A program made the translations under genes and the position numbers. A stretch of 64,000 nucleotides of DNA from Siderastrea siderea (lineage: Eukaryota > Cnidaria > Anthozoa > Scleractinia > Rhizangiidae). The stretch is taken from positions 20,118,142-20,182,141 of the forward strand of contig OZ034975.1 of NCBI GenBank assembly GCA_964030785.1. The letters are read 5' to 3'. The notes beneath the pieces were generated by a model. That model made no database searches. It was not told where the DNA came from and was given only the letters and a program-made list of their open reading frames with translations. Positions 1 through 12,100 of this stretch are shown one piece after another; the first letter of the stretch is position 1, and each line of letters begins with the position of its first letter.

Positions 1-2024
1 TCTATCAGAATCAACCGGCGACGCGCTTCGAGGAGGGGAACCACGAGACGCGACGGGTGAGAACTTAAACACTGGTACCTTGTAAGCTGAAGGTGCAGCA
101 GCCAAAAGTGATCCGCTCAGCACAGATGGGTAGTAATCTGACTGGTGAGCGTAACAAGGTGAATAAAAGTGGGCCATGCTTCCTGCCGGACATGTGGGGT
201 GTAAGGGAAGACGGAGGGCTGGAAAGGAAGGCTGCGGCAGTGTCGGGGCAAAGCCATCCCACTCATGATCAAGTGTCTTGCTGTTGTTCAGCTCTGAAGT
301 GTAAGCCGACAGGGGTGGCGGTACTAAAGCATTGTTTAAACCGAGTGGAGCGTGTAACCGTACTCCCTGAGCCTTCTCGCGCTTTCTCCACTTGGCTCTT
401 CTGTTCTGAAACCAAACCTGCATGGAAAATTTAAAAGGAAATTATCTCTTTTATAACGAAAAGTAAAGGGAATGCAAGATCAAGGAAAAGTTTTCCACTT
501 CTTTACTGCTACAACTTGTGTTGTAGATGTTTTTCTTGTTTCTCATCACAAACCATGTAGAATTTTAAACATCAATTTTGCATAACTACCCTGTAATCGC
601 TAATCGTTGTCGTGAAAGCGAGAGAAACATAAAAAATTGCCAATATAGAAAAGCACTTAGTTATTACCTTTAAAGTAAAAACAAAACTTATTCTTTTAAT
701 ATAGGCAAGCTAACTTTGTTTCGGCGTTTTAGATACATTTTCCTACTAATTCGTTCCCAGCGAGAGACCAATAAATCTACAAACCACCTCAGTGGCGCGT
801 TATAAACAACACTGCCGCAACTCTACTGCCAGCGATTCTTCATGTAAAAAAAAACTCTGCCGTAAAACTTTTAACACTTTGAAAACCATCAAAGCAATCA
901 TTAAGATAATTGCCAAAGGCAATCACTTTTCAAGTACTGTACAATATTAGCGTGGATAATAATTTCCTTGGAGTAATAGTTTTATGATCGGTCGCTTATC
1001 TTCCATCACCGCCAGATGCCTGTCATTTGCGGAGTATAATTTGTTCCACTTCTTATCTTTTCCAATAAAGAGGTTTTCGTCCGCAACTAAATTGGACTAT
1101 TTAATTACCCGCCGGGCAAATCAGCTCATAAACGTTTCCAGTGATATCACAACGTACATCTAAGAATATTATTACCTGAACTCGCGCTTCAGTGAGATCA
1201 ATTTTCATGGCCAATGCTTCTCTTGTGAAAACATCAGGGTAGTGAGTTTTGGAGAAGGCTCTTTCGAGCTCTTCCAACTGATAGCTTGTGAATGTGGTCC
1301 GGTAACGCCGCTGTTTTCGTTTTCCTGGCGAACATTTGCTGTCTTCTCCATCATCGTCTTCGCTTTTGTCTTTTTCATCTTCATTTTCGGCTGTGTCCTG
1401 TACACTTGTTAAACTCGATTTCAAAATGTTCTCTGGGAGAGAAGAAACAGTTTCTAAATAGATTGCGGTCTACTATTTAGAACAAGGAGAAAAGAGTGAA
1501 TATTAGATTAATAAAATTAAGGTGATTTGTGTTTAATGCTTGTACGACAATTAGAAGTAATCTTCAACACCATAATGAAATCATAGTGGGTGAATCATTT
1601 TCACCTTTCGACAGACCAAACTCTCGGCGCCTCAAGCTTGCTCGAACCTCTCTTTGTACCAATTAGAACACAAAGGCTTTTCAAGTTTAGAGAACAATAA
1701 CTGCAGTGGCAAAATATTGATATACAACCCGCCTTGGTTAACAGGGGGAAGGCGCCACCAGCAGCAAAAACAACATTTTGGCATCTGAAAATGCGCTGTC
1801 CGCCCTGTTCACTTCCCAGCGTTTTTGTGATATGTAAAATAGCTGAGGAGTTTTAAGGCACTTAACACAGTGAACTTCACGGTACCTCGCGCAGTCTTGT
1901 CTGTGCTATGACCCGGTGCCTGTTCTTGCTCGGGTTTTGTTCGTTGTTTGTGTTCATCGTCTCGGTTGAGTCCTAGCAGTCCATCAATGGTGTAAGAGGA
2001 AGGTATTGACCGGGAAGTAGACAT
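1..2024 (-). CDS. arx-like: Arx/aristaless-like paired-class homeobox transcription factor, 3' end outside the window
   Basis: Exons (minus strand) are 2024-1886, 1432-1176 and 417 to beyond base 1. The joins are phase 1 and then phase 0, and the frame stays open for 271 codons. The N-terminus carries an eh1/octapeptide-like repressor motif (YTIDGLLG, residues 11-18). An acidic stretch (residues about 61-77) follows, then the homeodomain at residues 87-146 (begins [19 protein letters not shown] in helix 3). Gln at homeodomain position 50 and the intron between positions 46 and 47 are typical of Arx/aristaless and related paired-like genes. After it comes KREKAQG and a Pro/Ser-rich tail. Vertebrate Arx ends in an OAR motif, which would lie beyond base 1. 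Arx proteins are nuclear regulators of neural and endocrine fate. The [11 protein letters not shown] context favours Arx/al over Alx or Prrx. The start is the first ATG of the open frame, and no upstream coding exon is visible. Confidence 0.88.
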
Positions 2025-2791
2025 GTTCCGTGCGTGCTGAGTTTCCGTGAATGAAATCTGCCAAGAACTGCAAGGGTTTTAATAAAACCCTGTACACCGA
2101 CCGACCACACGTGAAATTCTATTGGTGCAAAACCAATGAAATACTTAACTGATAATAAAATTAATAAAACTACGAAAGTTCATTAGGGGACATCATGATA
2201 CTCGGCGCATATTCTTTACATTTGCAATTAGTTTAATCTCATTTGATCAAATAGCCGACAACAGCATGAAAATGACAGATTCCTCATTAGGCCGAGTACC
2301 AAAAAACTATTTCTCATTTGGCTCTGTTTTATCGCTAGCAAGACAAGAAAGCATGTGTTTACAGTCACCTGATGGAGCGTAGTACAAGGTTAAGTGTGTG
2401 AAGTAAGCGTGTTGACTCACCACTGTTGAAGATATGTCCTCTCACAAACCACTTAACGATTGTTGACGATACGCCAGCGAGCCTTTTCTTCTGACTACGA
2501 GTCATTCACGGGGTCAAGATCAGAGTAAAGGTGTCCGTCTTATCCACACTGACAACAGTTTGCTAACTTGTCTTCTGCCGTAGTAATATTTACCAGTGAG
2601 AAAATGTGTGTTATGAATTCTATCGCACGCTTTGAAGAGTAATCTTCAAATATTCTGTTCCAATAAGTATAAATTAAAACCACATTCAACTGTAAATAGG
2701 TTTAACAGCTGATATCGGCAGCTGCCCAGAACAATGAGCCGGTAAGAAGGGAATATTGAAAATTTGCACCCTTCTCAACGTTTTGATTGGG

Positions 2792-2831
2792 TTAATTAAT
2801 CACCATTTGTCCCCGTAATTAATTAATTAAT
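2792..2831. promoter_or_regulatory. TTAATTAA-rich homeodomain-site cluster upstream of the Arx-like gene
   Basis: TTAATTAATC at 2792-2801 and four overlapping TAAT units at 2816-2831 lie about 770 bp upstream of the Arx-like start codon. Paired-class Q50 homeodomains bind TAAT/ATTA, often as palindromes, so autoregulation is possible. In an AT-rich genome chance is a real alternative. Confidence 0.3.
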
Positions 2832-4639
2832 ACCGTTTATCTTGAGTCGATACAACCTTGACAAGTAGCCAATCGTATGGCGTGGCTATTGAAGCGTTAG
2901 AGGCGTGCCGCTGACGGGAATTACACATTATCACATAGGTGTTATTACTTGTTTACTCACTGCCACAATTTTAAGCGCGGCATGCGTGATTATCATAATA
3001 ATAAAATGTCTTTTTATCACCAACTCATTCCAATTTAATTAAACTGATAAGCCCACAAAATCATTGAAACCACAAAGCAAAGCATTTTCTTAGTTGCACT
3101 GTCTCGTGATCGCGACTTCGTTAGATATGGCGTTCGAAGAAGTGGCGTTTTGATCGCGGTAAAATGTTCAAGTCCCCTGCAAGGATTTGCACGAGTGCTT
3201 TTTCAGTAATTAGTTTGTTGTTCCTGAGAGCATAAACAAGAAGGACAAAGCAAACATATGAACAATGTGCCAGTGAATATTAATAGCGTAATTGTGTGAA
3301 AGGATCGGAATCAACAGTGATAATGTAATAACTATATTTTGTCAAACCAAGTGTTCGCGCGAAATTAATCGAGATTATTAATAAAACATTGTACAAAACT
3401 TTTTTCCTCATGAAAGGAACCGAAAAGTCTTTTATTGCAAAAATAATCACCCATTATCGCTAAATGTACGTAAATTGACGAGGTTATAATAACCACAAGA
3501 GCTCAATGCAAATGAAGACTTCTGTCAAGTCGGCGAAAATTTCAAGCGACAGGAATGAATTGATAAGTAGCTCAGTAAGGGTGGTGATTACTTAATCTTG
3601 TTAGGAACAGTGTGAACTAAAAATTACGGCCCCTTCATTTTTACTTTAAATTACTCTAACATCTCGCAGCCGTGTGCAACGCGTAGAAAGGAAACCAATA
3701 TAATTTTCTTGTTTCGTTGTTACGGGTTTAGACTGTTATTCTTTTTCACAGCAAAGTTGGCGCAATGTTTGTCTTCACTCAAGTGTGAAAAACGACTTCC
3801 AAACAAACACTTCACTTGTGAGTTTTTCAATATCCGCTACAAACACATGAAAAGCGTTTGTGATGGCCGCCTATTGTTCGAAAAAAAGGAGTCTTTTGAT
3901 AACACGAGACAAATAAATAAACATACTAAACATATGGGGAAAGGTTAAGATTTACTGATAAAATTCGCTAGTTTACAATTTGATACATCGTTTCCACACT
4001 TTCAAAACAAAATTCTAGTGCATAAGAAGGCGATAAAATTACGCCGGGAATGACGGTCTCTAAAACGGGAAAAGTTACATAATATACTACTGCAAAGTAC
4101 TGCAAACTAAAGAATGAAGCAAATATCTCTATTGCAAATCCCATTAACAAAAAAGACAAAAAATTACTGCAGCTCTTTTTAAAAACGAAAACGGTTCAAT
4201 ATTTATCCTAGTTGCTTAGTACATTACTTGCAGGTTCAATGAGATAAAAATAAATTCCTTTCTTAACCTACGGTAATCAGTCTTAGTGAAACAGTTCGCC
4301 CATGAGCCGTAAGATGCACACAAATCACATCCAACGTAATTTTTTTTTAAATCGCTGAGGTGTATCAGCTACTGCACCTGGTAAAGTGCAACTGAGAATG
4401 TCTTTTCAACAACACTAATGGATCAAAGGCACGCCGGCCGGGCCATTGCAGCATTCCAGCCGGACATGAAGTGTCGCTAGGCGAGTTCTGCTCTGCAGCT
4501 CTTTTCCATGTTCCAACAAAATTAAAACCACTTTTAATTAAGAGCCACGTTACTTTGGCCAAGCGGTGCCATGGCTTGTCAATCATGTTGTCGGGGGGGT
4601 GGGACATAAGAATAAGCGACGTGTAGTATTGAGTCTGTT

Positions 4640-4775
4640 ACTTGACACACTCGCTCGCTCACTCGCTCGTTCATTGCTTTGATCTTCCATTTCGCTTTCG
4701 GTAACGCGTTAGGTTCTCTCTCACTCTCGGGCGCTCGCTCGCTCTCTCGCTCGCACGCACGCACGCACGCTACTG
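4640..4775. repeat. CTCG/CACG low-complexity tract
   Basis: Irregular CTCGCTCG, CTCACTCG and CACGCACG units repeat through this segment, just beyond the importin alpha stop codon. It is simple-sequence DNA with no coding value. Confidence 0.7.
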
Positions 4776-4826
4776 AGTTATTCAAGTCTCGGTCAGTTTG
4801 TCTCGATAGCTAATTAGCTCCAATTT

Positions 4827-7800
4827 TCAACAAAATTTGAAGCCACCAGGAGGGAGGTTGTCTTTGGCTTGAAAGGCAAACTGTCCGTCCACCTCTTGTG
4901 GGGCCAGCTCTTCTTCGCCGTTGTCAGCCTGAACAAATACAAATAGCAATAACTAAATAACCACAAACCATTGTAGCAAGTGTTAAACGAGCACCGACTG
5001 ACTGAGGTTTTCTGTTTTGAAATCAACGGTGTAAAAACGTGCAAAGGTGTTTCCCCTGCACTGACAAAGAAATGTGGAGCACACAAAAAACGGAAGGTAC
5101 AGCATGCCAGCGGCTTAAACACCAAGACTGCTAGTCACAGGAGAGGTATTGTTCACGTTTGACAGTTTACACAAGGAGATAAACAAGTGTTACCATTGGT
5201 TATGCATAAGTGGCGAGCTGCCATGCAAGCCATGAATGACTCGACAAGGAAGTCATAGTACAATACAAGACCAGACGAGTAAAGAACACATGCTACTAAA
5301 CAAATTAAATCTTACGAGATAAGCTCTACATTTTTCTACCCTGAGATTGGTCTGTCAAGCGTAAAAACCTGGGTCAGCAGCGGAAAAATGCTTCACTGAA
5401 CCAAGGACACAGATGTGGAGACATTGACACCCTCCACCAGCCCCACCGACCCTTAAAAAACGTGGCTTTCCGGTTTTTTTTTTTTTTTTTTTTTCATAAC
5501 AAGAGTGCTAAGGAATCTTGCAATAGATTGCATGTAAATCCTACATGCGCTTCTGTAGCAGTCAGGAAAACAGGCCTTTACAGAACGATATCAAACGCAT
5601 GGTTAGGTTAAAGATAATTCAAACACCAAGGCAATAATTTCTTGGGCAATGCCTTAATGCTTGGGTTGATGCAAGACAACAAGCGTGTTAGACAAAACTT
5701 CTTATCGAACCCACGCGGTTCCTGGGGCAGAGACACACGTTAACGGCAAGAAAGTGACAGGATATGTCAAGAGAACAAAGGGAAAAGTACCAGCAATGGA
5801 ACCGACAGTATGAAGAAAGTAAAGTGATAGTTTGAGGCTGGTGTTACCAGCTATACACACAAAACTATTGACAAGACTTCAGTACTTCAACAAGGGAAAA
5901 GACAAAGGGTTTCTTAATGAGACACGCCTTGCAATCTAAAAATAACCTTATTAATAGACCAACCAGATCGGTAGAGACGAGTTTTCCTGTACGCCATGTA
6001 AATACAGCAGTAGTACTAGTTGATAGACTTATAAAGCAGTGACTGGGGTTATAAAATCAATGGGCATTCTCTGGATAAGAAATTTGTCTTTTGGTATGCA
6101 CTGTAAAACATACCTCATTAGAGAAGTACTGATCGATTATTCCAAAAGCAAGTTTGTAGATTTCTTCGTTTTCGTGTTGCTGAAGGAATTCAATCTTGTC
6201 CAAACCTGGAGAAAAATCCCAACAATAGTAAGGTTTTCTTCCAACTTTAGTGTTTGCCTTTTCAATCCAACAGTGGGCACCTACTAAATTCTCCTCAAAA
6301 TATAATCACAAGGAAAAGCTTTCAAGTAACAAAAATACAAGAATTGAACAGCAGCCTGGCTGGAGGCCGGCTTAACTCCCGGTAATGTCAAAGAGCCGGT
6401 TCTGATGTATCATCTTTAAAATTCCCACAAAACAAATCAATATCGAACAATCTTTTCATCCAGGGCCCGGTTGTTCAAAGCTGGGTTACGCTAACCCAGG
6501 ATTAGCGGCAATTGAGAATTCATTTTTATAGCATAGCAGGGTTAGCGTTAATCGGTATTTAAAAAACCGGGCCCAGGTGCAGTGCGTGCCAGCAAACAAG
6601 GTGCTTAGGGCTTGTGATACCAATATATTTTCTCGTATATTTCGGTTTTTTTACCAGTATTACGCAAGAAACCTGCGGATTAAAAATGAACCGTAAGCCT
6701 CGTAAGTGAAACAAACGCCTTTTCCTGGGAAACAATGTTTCAGCTTCGAGTCCTTCCCTCCAGAAGTAAGAAACCACAAACGCTAAATCGCGCGCAAAAC
6801 GCCTGTGGCACCGGCTTGCTGTGCGCCAGTTATTTTTCGCACGCTTTTTAGATTCGCTAATTTCTTTAAAATCCCTGAGACAAAGCTGCTTTTTTTCTTT
6901 TACATATGCTATACCAACCTCCAGCTTCTTCAATGATAGTAGCAATAGTATCTGACTTGTCACCAGCCATCTGCAATAACAAAACAAACTCGGTAAATAC
7001 ACTCCTTCCTACTGTACGTTTCTCTATTCTTAATTCAACAGCTCTCGAAATGGAAGAAACAAACAAACAGTCAAATACATTTTTTTTGTCGGTAAGATGA
7101 ACGTTTATTCGTTTGTCTCACGATGGAATCGCTTCGGAACACGCTAACGAAACGGGGCATCTTCCTATTTGGAAAGAAGTTAAGTTTATTGATCGTGACC
7201 CTCACTGGTACACACGTAGGGTCAAAGAGGCTATCCATATAAGACTTCATCCTAATAACATCAATAGAGATAGTGGAATCGAAATTCCAGAAGCTTGGAT
7301 ACCTACGATCAGAAAGCACAACAGCCGACCAAACACAAAGCGGACCTGTGAGGGAACAACATCTAATAGTCGGAATAATAATGAGGATCGAAATGCACCA
7401 ATAGTAGCGAACCATCATGCTACAAATAGCGACACGTAAACAATTGACCTCATCGCCTGATGAAGACTAGCAGTATTGCAGTCGAAACGTCGCGATCAAC
7501 AACTCAAAGCGATTCCATCGTGAGACAAACGAATAAACGTTCATCTTACCTATCTTACACCACGATGAACAATAAACACATCATAATTCGGTAAATTGTG
7601 ATCGTCCGGGTGAGTGTAGTCCTGAGAAGGACTGTTTGAGGTGACATTGACTGACGTTTCGACAGCCTGAGCGGAAGTCATCATAAGAGTCAAAGTGAAC
7701 TGTGAATCGTCAGTAGATGTTATAAGTCTCTAGTCGTAGGATTCCTACAAACCTATCACTACTTTACGACAGCTACTGACGAACGTTTAAGACAAAGACA

Positions 7801-9154
7801 GACGGGGAGCAGTTTATAAAATCAAATGCTGCGACTGCCAGGCCAATTATATTGGTGAGACCGGCAGAAATCTGAACGTCCGACTGACTGAACACAAACG
7901 AGCGACTAGAAATGGTGATATCAACAATCACATTGCTGAGCACCATTTAAAAACAAACCACAGAATCGACTGGGACTCTGCTGAATGCGTTACCTACAGT
8001 ACGGACTACTATCAACGAATCACTCTGGAAAGCTGGTTTACTAACTTAGAACAAACACCACTGAGCCGTTGCCAACAGCTACCTGCACCTTTCAAACGAC
8101 TGATTGCCGACAATAACAAGACAGACAAACAGTAGACAAACCGACTTATTTGACTAACAATAGACCAACGGACATTTGACTAACAAAAGACGGATTGAAA
8201 TGCACCAATCACGTTTAACAGTCTTCACAGCCAATAACATCACGGCTTAACTGACAGACGACCAATAACATCACGAGATCGTCGACCAATCAGGACAACG
8301 ACCAGAGACTTATAACATCTACTGACGATTCACAGTTCACTTGACTCTGATGATGACTTCCGCTCAGGCTGTCGAAACGTCAGTCAATGTCACCTCAAAC
8401 AGTCCTTCTCAGGACTACACTCACCCGGACGATCACAATTTACCGAATTATGATATGACTCCCGGGTTCAAACCATTTACAATAAACATCTTTAATGACA
8501 TTTTTTTGTCCTTTTAGACGAGGTAAATCTGACCTGGAATGCTAGTTTTCAGACTGTCATGATTAAGACATTTGCAGGAGCTTGCAAACATAGCTTTAGT
8601 TTTTTAGTTAACATTTCAAGATTATTTCCGCCTTGTCTGTAAAATGTGGCCTGATTTTGGCCACAGACAAACCATACTGAAAACACACGGGTGTAAATAG
8701 CAGCAACTCTCACGACCATACATATAACGATTACTGAAAGTTGAAAACCAAGCCACTGACCTTCAGAATGTTATTAAGACCATCCAGTACAATTTGAACG
8801 ACCTGTAAAACAAAACGCCGTTAAATTCCTGTTTAATTTTACAAAAGAAATAGGAAACTGGCATTCTCTAGGCTTCGTGTTTCCATAACATGTCCCAGGC
8901 AGGAGGCGAGTTCCAGTTACTCCAAGCTCAATCTCATCCCCTGAAATGAGGCTAGTGTAAACACGAGTGCGTCAAAGAAAAATCCATAGTTGTTAATAAA
9001 GATAACGTGATTGAAGACAAATCGAACTATGTCGATTGGTTTATAGCGAATTGCACTGCCATTTGAAGTTCGATCTCGGACATCACGCGGAATAATAGGC
9101 GACGCTTAACATTCGTTTCGATATGCTTTATGTTAAATGTTAGTTTTCATATCC

Positions 9155-9185
<31 letters not shown>

Positions 9186-12100
9186 TAGTAAAAAGCACCA
9201 AATAATTGATTGGATTGACCAAATAAAATGGATAAAGAGTTTTTAACCTGAGTGTCCATACACTCCAGTAGCTTGCAAAACGGTGCAATAGCTCCACATT
9301 CGACAAGAACTGCTACCTGCAAGGTGAAGCGACAGTCATGATAAACTGCTTTTACAGAGAAACAGCACCATATTCAACAACTGCTACCTAAGGTAAGGCA
9401 CCGCCATAACAGAGAAACAATCCACATTGTAAACTACGCTTCCCATGAAACCAGCATGAGTGGCAAACAAAACTCTTCCACTGAACACGGCTCGTAATCA
9501 GTCTCAATAATGTTAACCATTTCATAAATTTATTATCGCCTCTTTTGTGGTTTTAGCAGCTACTGAACGTCCGTGGCAAAAGAGACATCAAATAGGGTGA
9601 CCTGGATCGATTATTTTTAGCTTAACACACCATCATCCTTATCAAACACTGATTGATATATAAACAGACCTGCTGAGGCGTTCCACTGACTGTAAAGTTA
9701 CTGATGGCCCAAGCTGCCTCCTTCTGTGTTAAAAATTCACCCTAAAATGATAACAATGATATTGATTATAACCAAACCAACAAACGAATTTCCAGTTAGC
9801 ACGTGTAGCTGTATAGCCACAAAGCAGAAAAAGTTTAGCACGTATAGCTGTATAGCCACAAAGTAGAAAAAGTTTGAAAAATAACATGCAACGACCAACA
9901 TTCAAGAAAGATTTGCTATAGTTTGAGATTCCAAAAAAAAACGAGCACTCAAATAGGATTTGCTGTAGTCATAAATAAAATACGGCAGAGATGAGTTTCT
10001 TGAGATTTCCTATAAACTGAGATCCAAAAATAAAATAAAAGACGGATTTTCATATAGTAATGAATTACTGACCGTTTCTAATGTCTGAATGATAAGAGGT
10101 ACAAGTCCTGCATTGATGATTTCCTATAACAAAATAAACCATCAGTATCATGTACAATCTACTTTCCACCGCAACTTCCTTGATGGATCTCATCTCTGCA
10201 CACTGTTATGGTAACACAATCTGCACTATTGTCCTCTTTCTTCTTTAGTCTAGTTCACTCCTCCAAGGTTATGCCCGTGCCCCCTTCTGCTGTATATGGA
10301 TACAGTCCTTTTTTTTTACTCTAATGCAGCCAAAAAGAAACCTTTCCGTTTGAAGTTTCATTTAAGAACATGTGAACAGGACAGACAGTCCTTAGAAACT
10401 CCAACCACAATAGCAGTTTTATTACACAACCTTACTACGCCATATCCTTAAACTAACAAGGCCACATTGGTAGCACGTTGGTACTTGGGATGAGCTTGAA
10501 GCTAAAACAGAATAACCACAAGCTAGGCTGACATTTACCTGTACTTGTGACTGATTTCCAGCTGTAATGTTGGATAAAAACCAAACTGCTTCCTGTGTTG
10601 GAAAACAATAGCAGAAGTCAACAAAACGTTCTTTAGCTAGAAATATAAAATCGAACTTTTCGCTGTCGGGCTACAGCCTTCAATGGATAAAAATGGAATC
10701 AAAAATTGAATCTAAAATATATACAAGGTGAGGTGAGACTAGATAATAAAAGGAACAATGTAAAAGTAAACGATCGGGCAGTGGGTTGAGTGGAATGAAT
10801 AAAACAATTTACCAAAGTGGAGCGTGATTGGGGTGGAAGTAAATAAATAGTAGTATGTTTAAAATAATAAAATAAGGTAGCTTAGTAAAGACTGTACAGA
10901 GGACCCAATCCATACTCAGCACTCTTGGTCAAGAAATTATTTCATATGATTTTAGCTGAAATTCTTTAATGGTACAAACCATAACGGTTAGCTGAAATTC
11001 TTTAATGCATCATTTTGAAGCATGCATCACCCAAATTTTTCTAAATAACTACACACCTCAGTAACTAACACTACACACTGGTTATTTCTATTTACATGTA
11101 CCGTATTTTGGGAAGGAGTAGGCAGACACAATTTAATTTTTACTACCTGGCAAAGCGACTGCTATTGTCGGAGAGACAGGTGACTGGAAAGACAAATTGT
11201 CAACAATGGTTTGTGAGTCAGTAGAAAGTGGGTCAAACATAATGTGTTATAAAACTGACCTTTTTAACTTTCTCCTTGTGGTGATTAAGTAAAGCTGGGA
11301 AGTGGCTAAGAGCACCATTGTTCAAGACAACCTAAAAACAGCATCAAATAAATTGGAACAGACAACAAAATAGACTAAATACTGTGGTTAAAGGAAACTG
11401 ATATCAACTTACTTGTGTCTGCTCATCTGTTCCAGTGACAATGTTACCAACTGCTCTTAATGCTGCTGTCTGAAAAAAAAAAAACCATCAAGTATAAAAA
11501 ACACACCACAACACCTTGCTTCGTTTAAAGAATCTGTCAAACAGGACTACAATAATAATACTAATAATAACAATAATTAATGAGGGAACCCACTGACAAG
11601 GCGGCTTTCAATGCAACGGACACATCAACGGAGGTTTCGTGGTTCACGGAACCCTAAGTTTTGCTTTGGTGCTCAATGGCTGCTAAATCTGCCTTCATCC
11701 AAGCCATCCTTCCACAGAATGAGAAGAGATTTTCTTATGGAACTGTGCAATTTGTAAGGGAATTATTGGAGAACTGTTTACTTGAAAAATGTTTGATTCT
11801 TCCCGGTATAAAAGTGACAGTCGGACATTTGATGCTTCACACAGTTCTCAAGCGACAAGTGAGACCACAAAGTATCAGAATATTGTTACTATGGACGATT
11901 TAGTGAGTTCATAGAATACCTATGGTTAGGTGGAACTGAATGTGAATGAATATCAAAGAAAATATTCCCCGTTTCCTGCAGCATAGAATAAACTACAGAT
12001 TTCAAATTTTGCGCACTGATCACATTGGCTGGATTCTTTGCACATCAAGTCGATTAGAAAGTATGTTATGCTGAAAAATGAGGTGCTTTATTCCAGTGAT

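Larger units (their letters stand above)
2025..4826. other. Intergenic region upstream of the Arx-like gene and downstream of importin alpha
   Basis: No convincing coding exon was seen on either strand. The stretch is AT-rich. It holds a cluster of TAAT/ATTA homeodomain-type sites at 2792-2831, and CTCG/CACG low-complexity DNA at about 4640-4775. The importin alpha 3' UTR should occupy the part next to 4827. Confidence 0.6.
7092..7549 (+). mobile_element. Inverted-repeat-flanked Penelope-like retroelement fragment A
   Basis: A 43-bp perfect inverted repeat (7092-7134 and 7507-7549, starting GTAAGATGAACG) encloses the end of a GIY-YIG endonuclease frame and a hammerhead-like motif. Penelope-like elements have reverse transcriptase followed by GIY-YIG endonuclease and often show partly inverted terminal copies, which fits. 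Everything upstream of the endonuclease tail is missing, so it is a dead 3' fragment. Confidence 0.75.
7580..8454 (+). mobile_element. Inverted-repeat-flanked Penelope-like retroelement fragment B
   Basis: Inverted repeats of about 155 bp (7580 to about 7736, and about 8299 to 8454; outer end ATCATAATTCGGTAAATT) surround a GIY-YIG endonuclease frame. Each arm carries a copy of a hammerhead-like motif in opposite orientation. Fragment B lies directly after fragment A in the same importin alpha intron but is a different sequence family. Confidence 0.75.

Noticed and set aside
1101..1175. Read-through end of Arx-like exon 2
   Set aside because: The GTAATA donor at 1175-1174 joins exactly to the WFQNRR exon at 417, completing the homeodomain.
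3709..3948. 79-codon plus-strand frame between Arx-like and importin alpha genes
   Set aside because: Non-ATG start, no domain, low-complexity Lys/Phe-rich composition typical of AT-rich chance frames.
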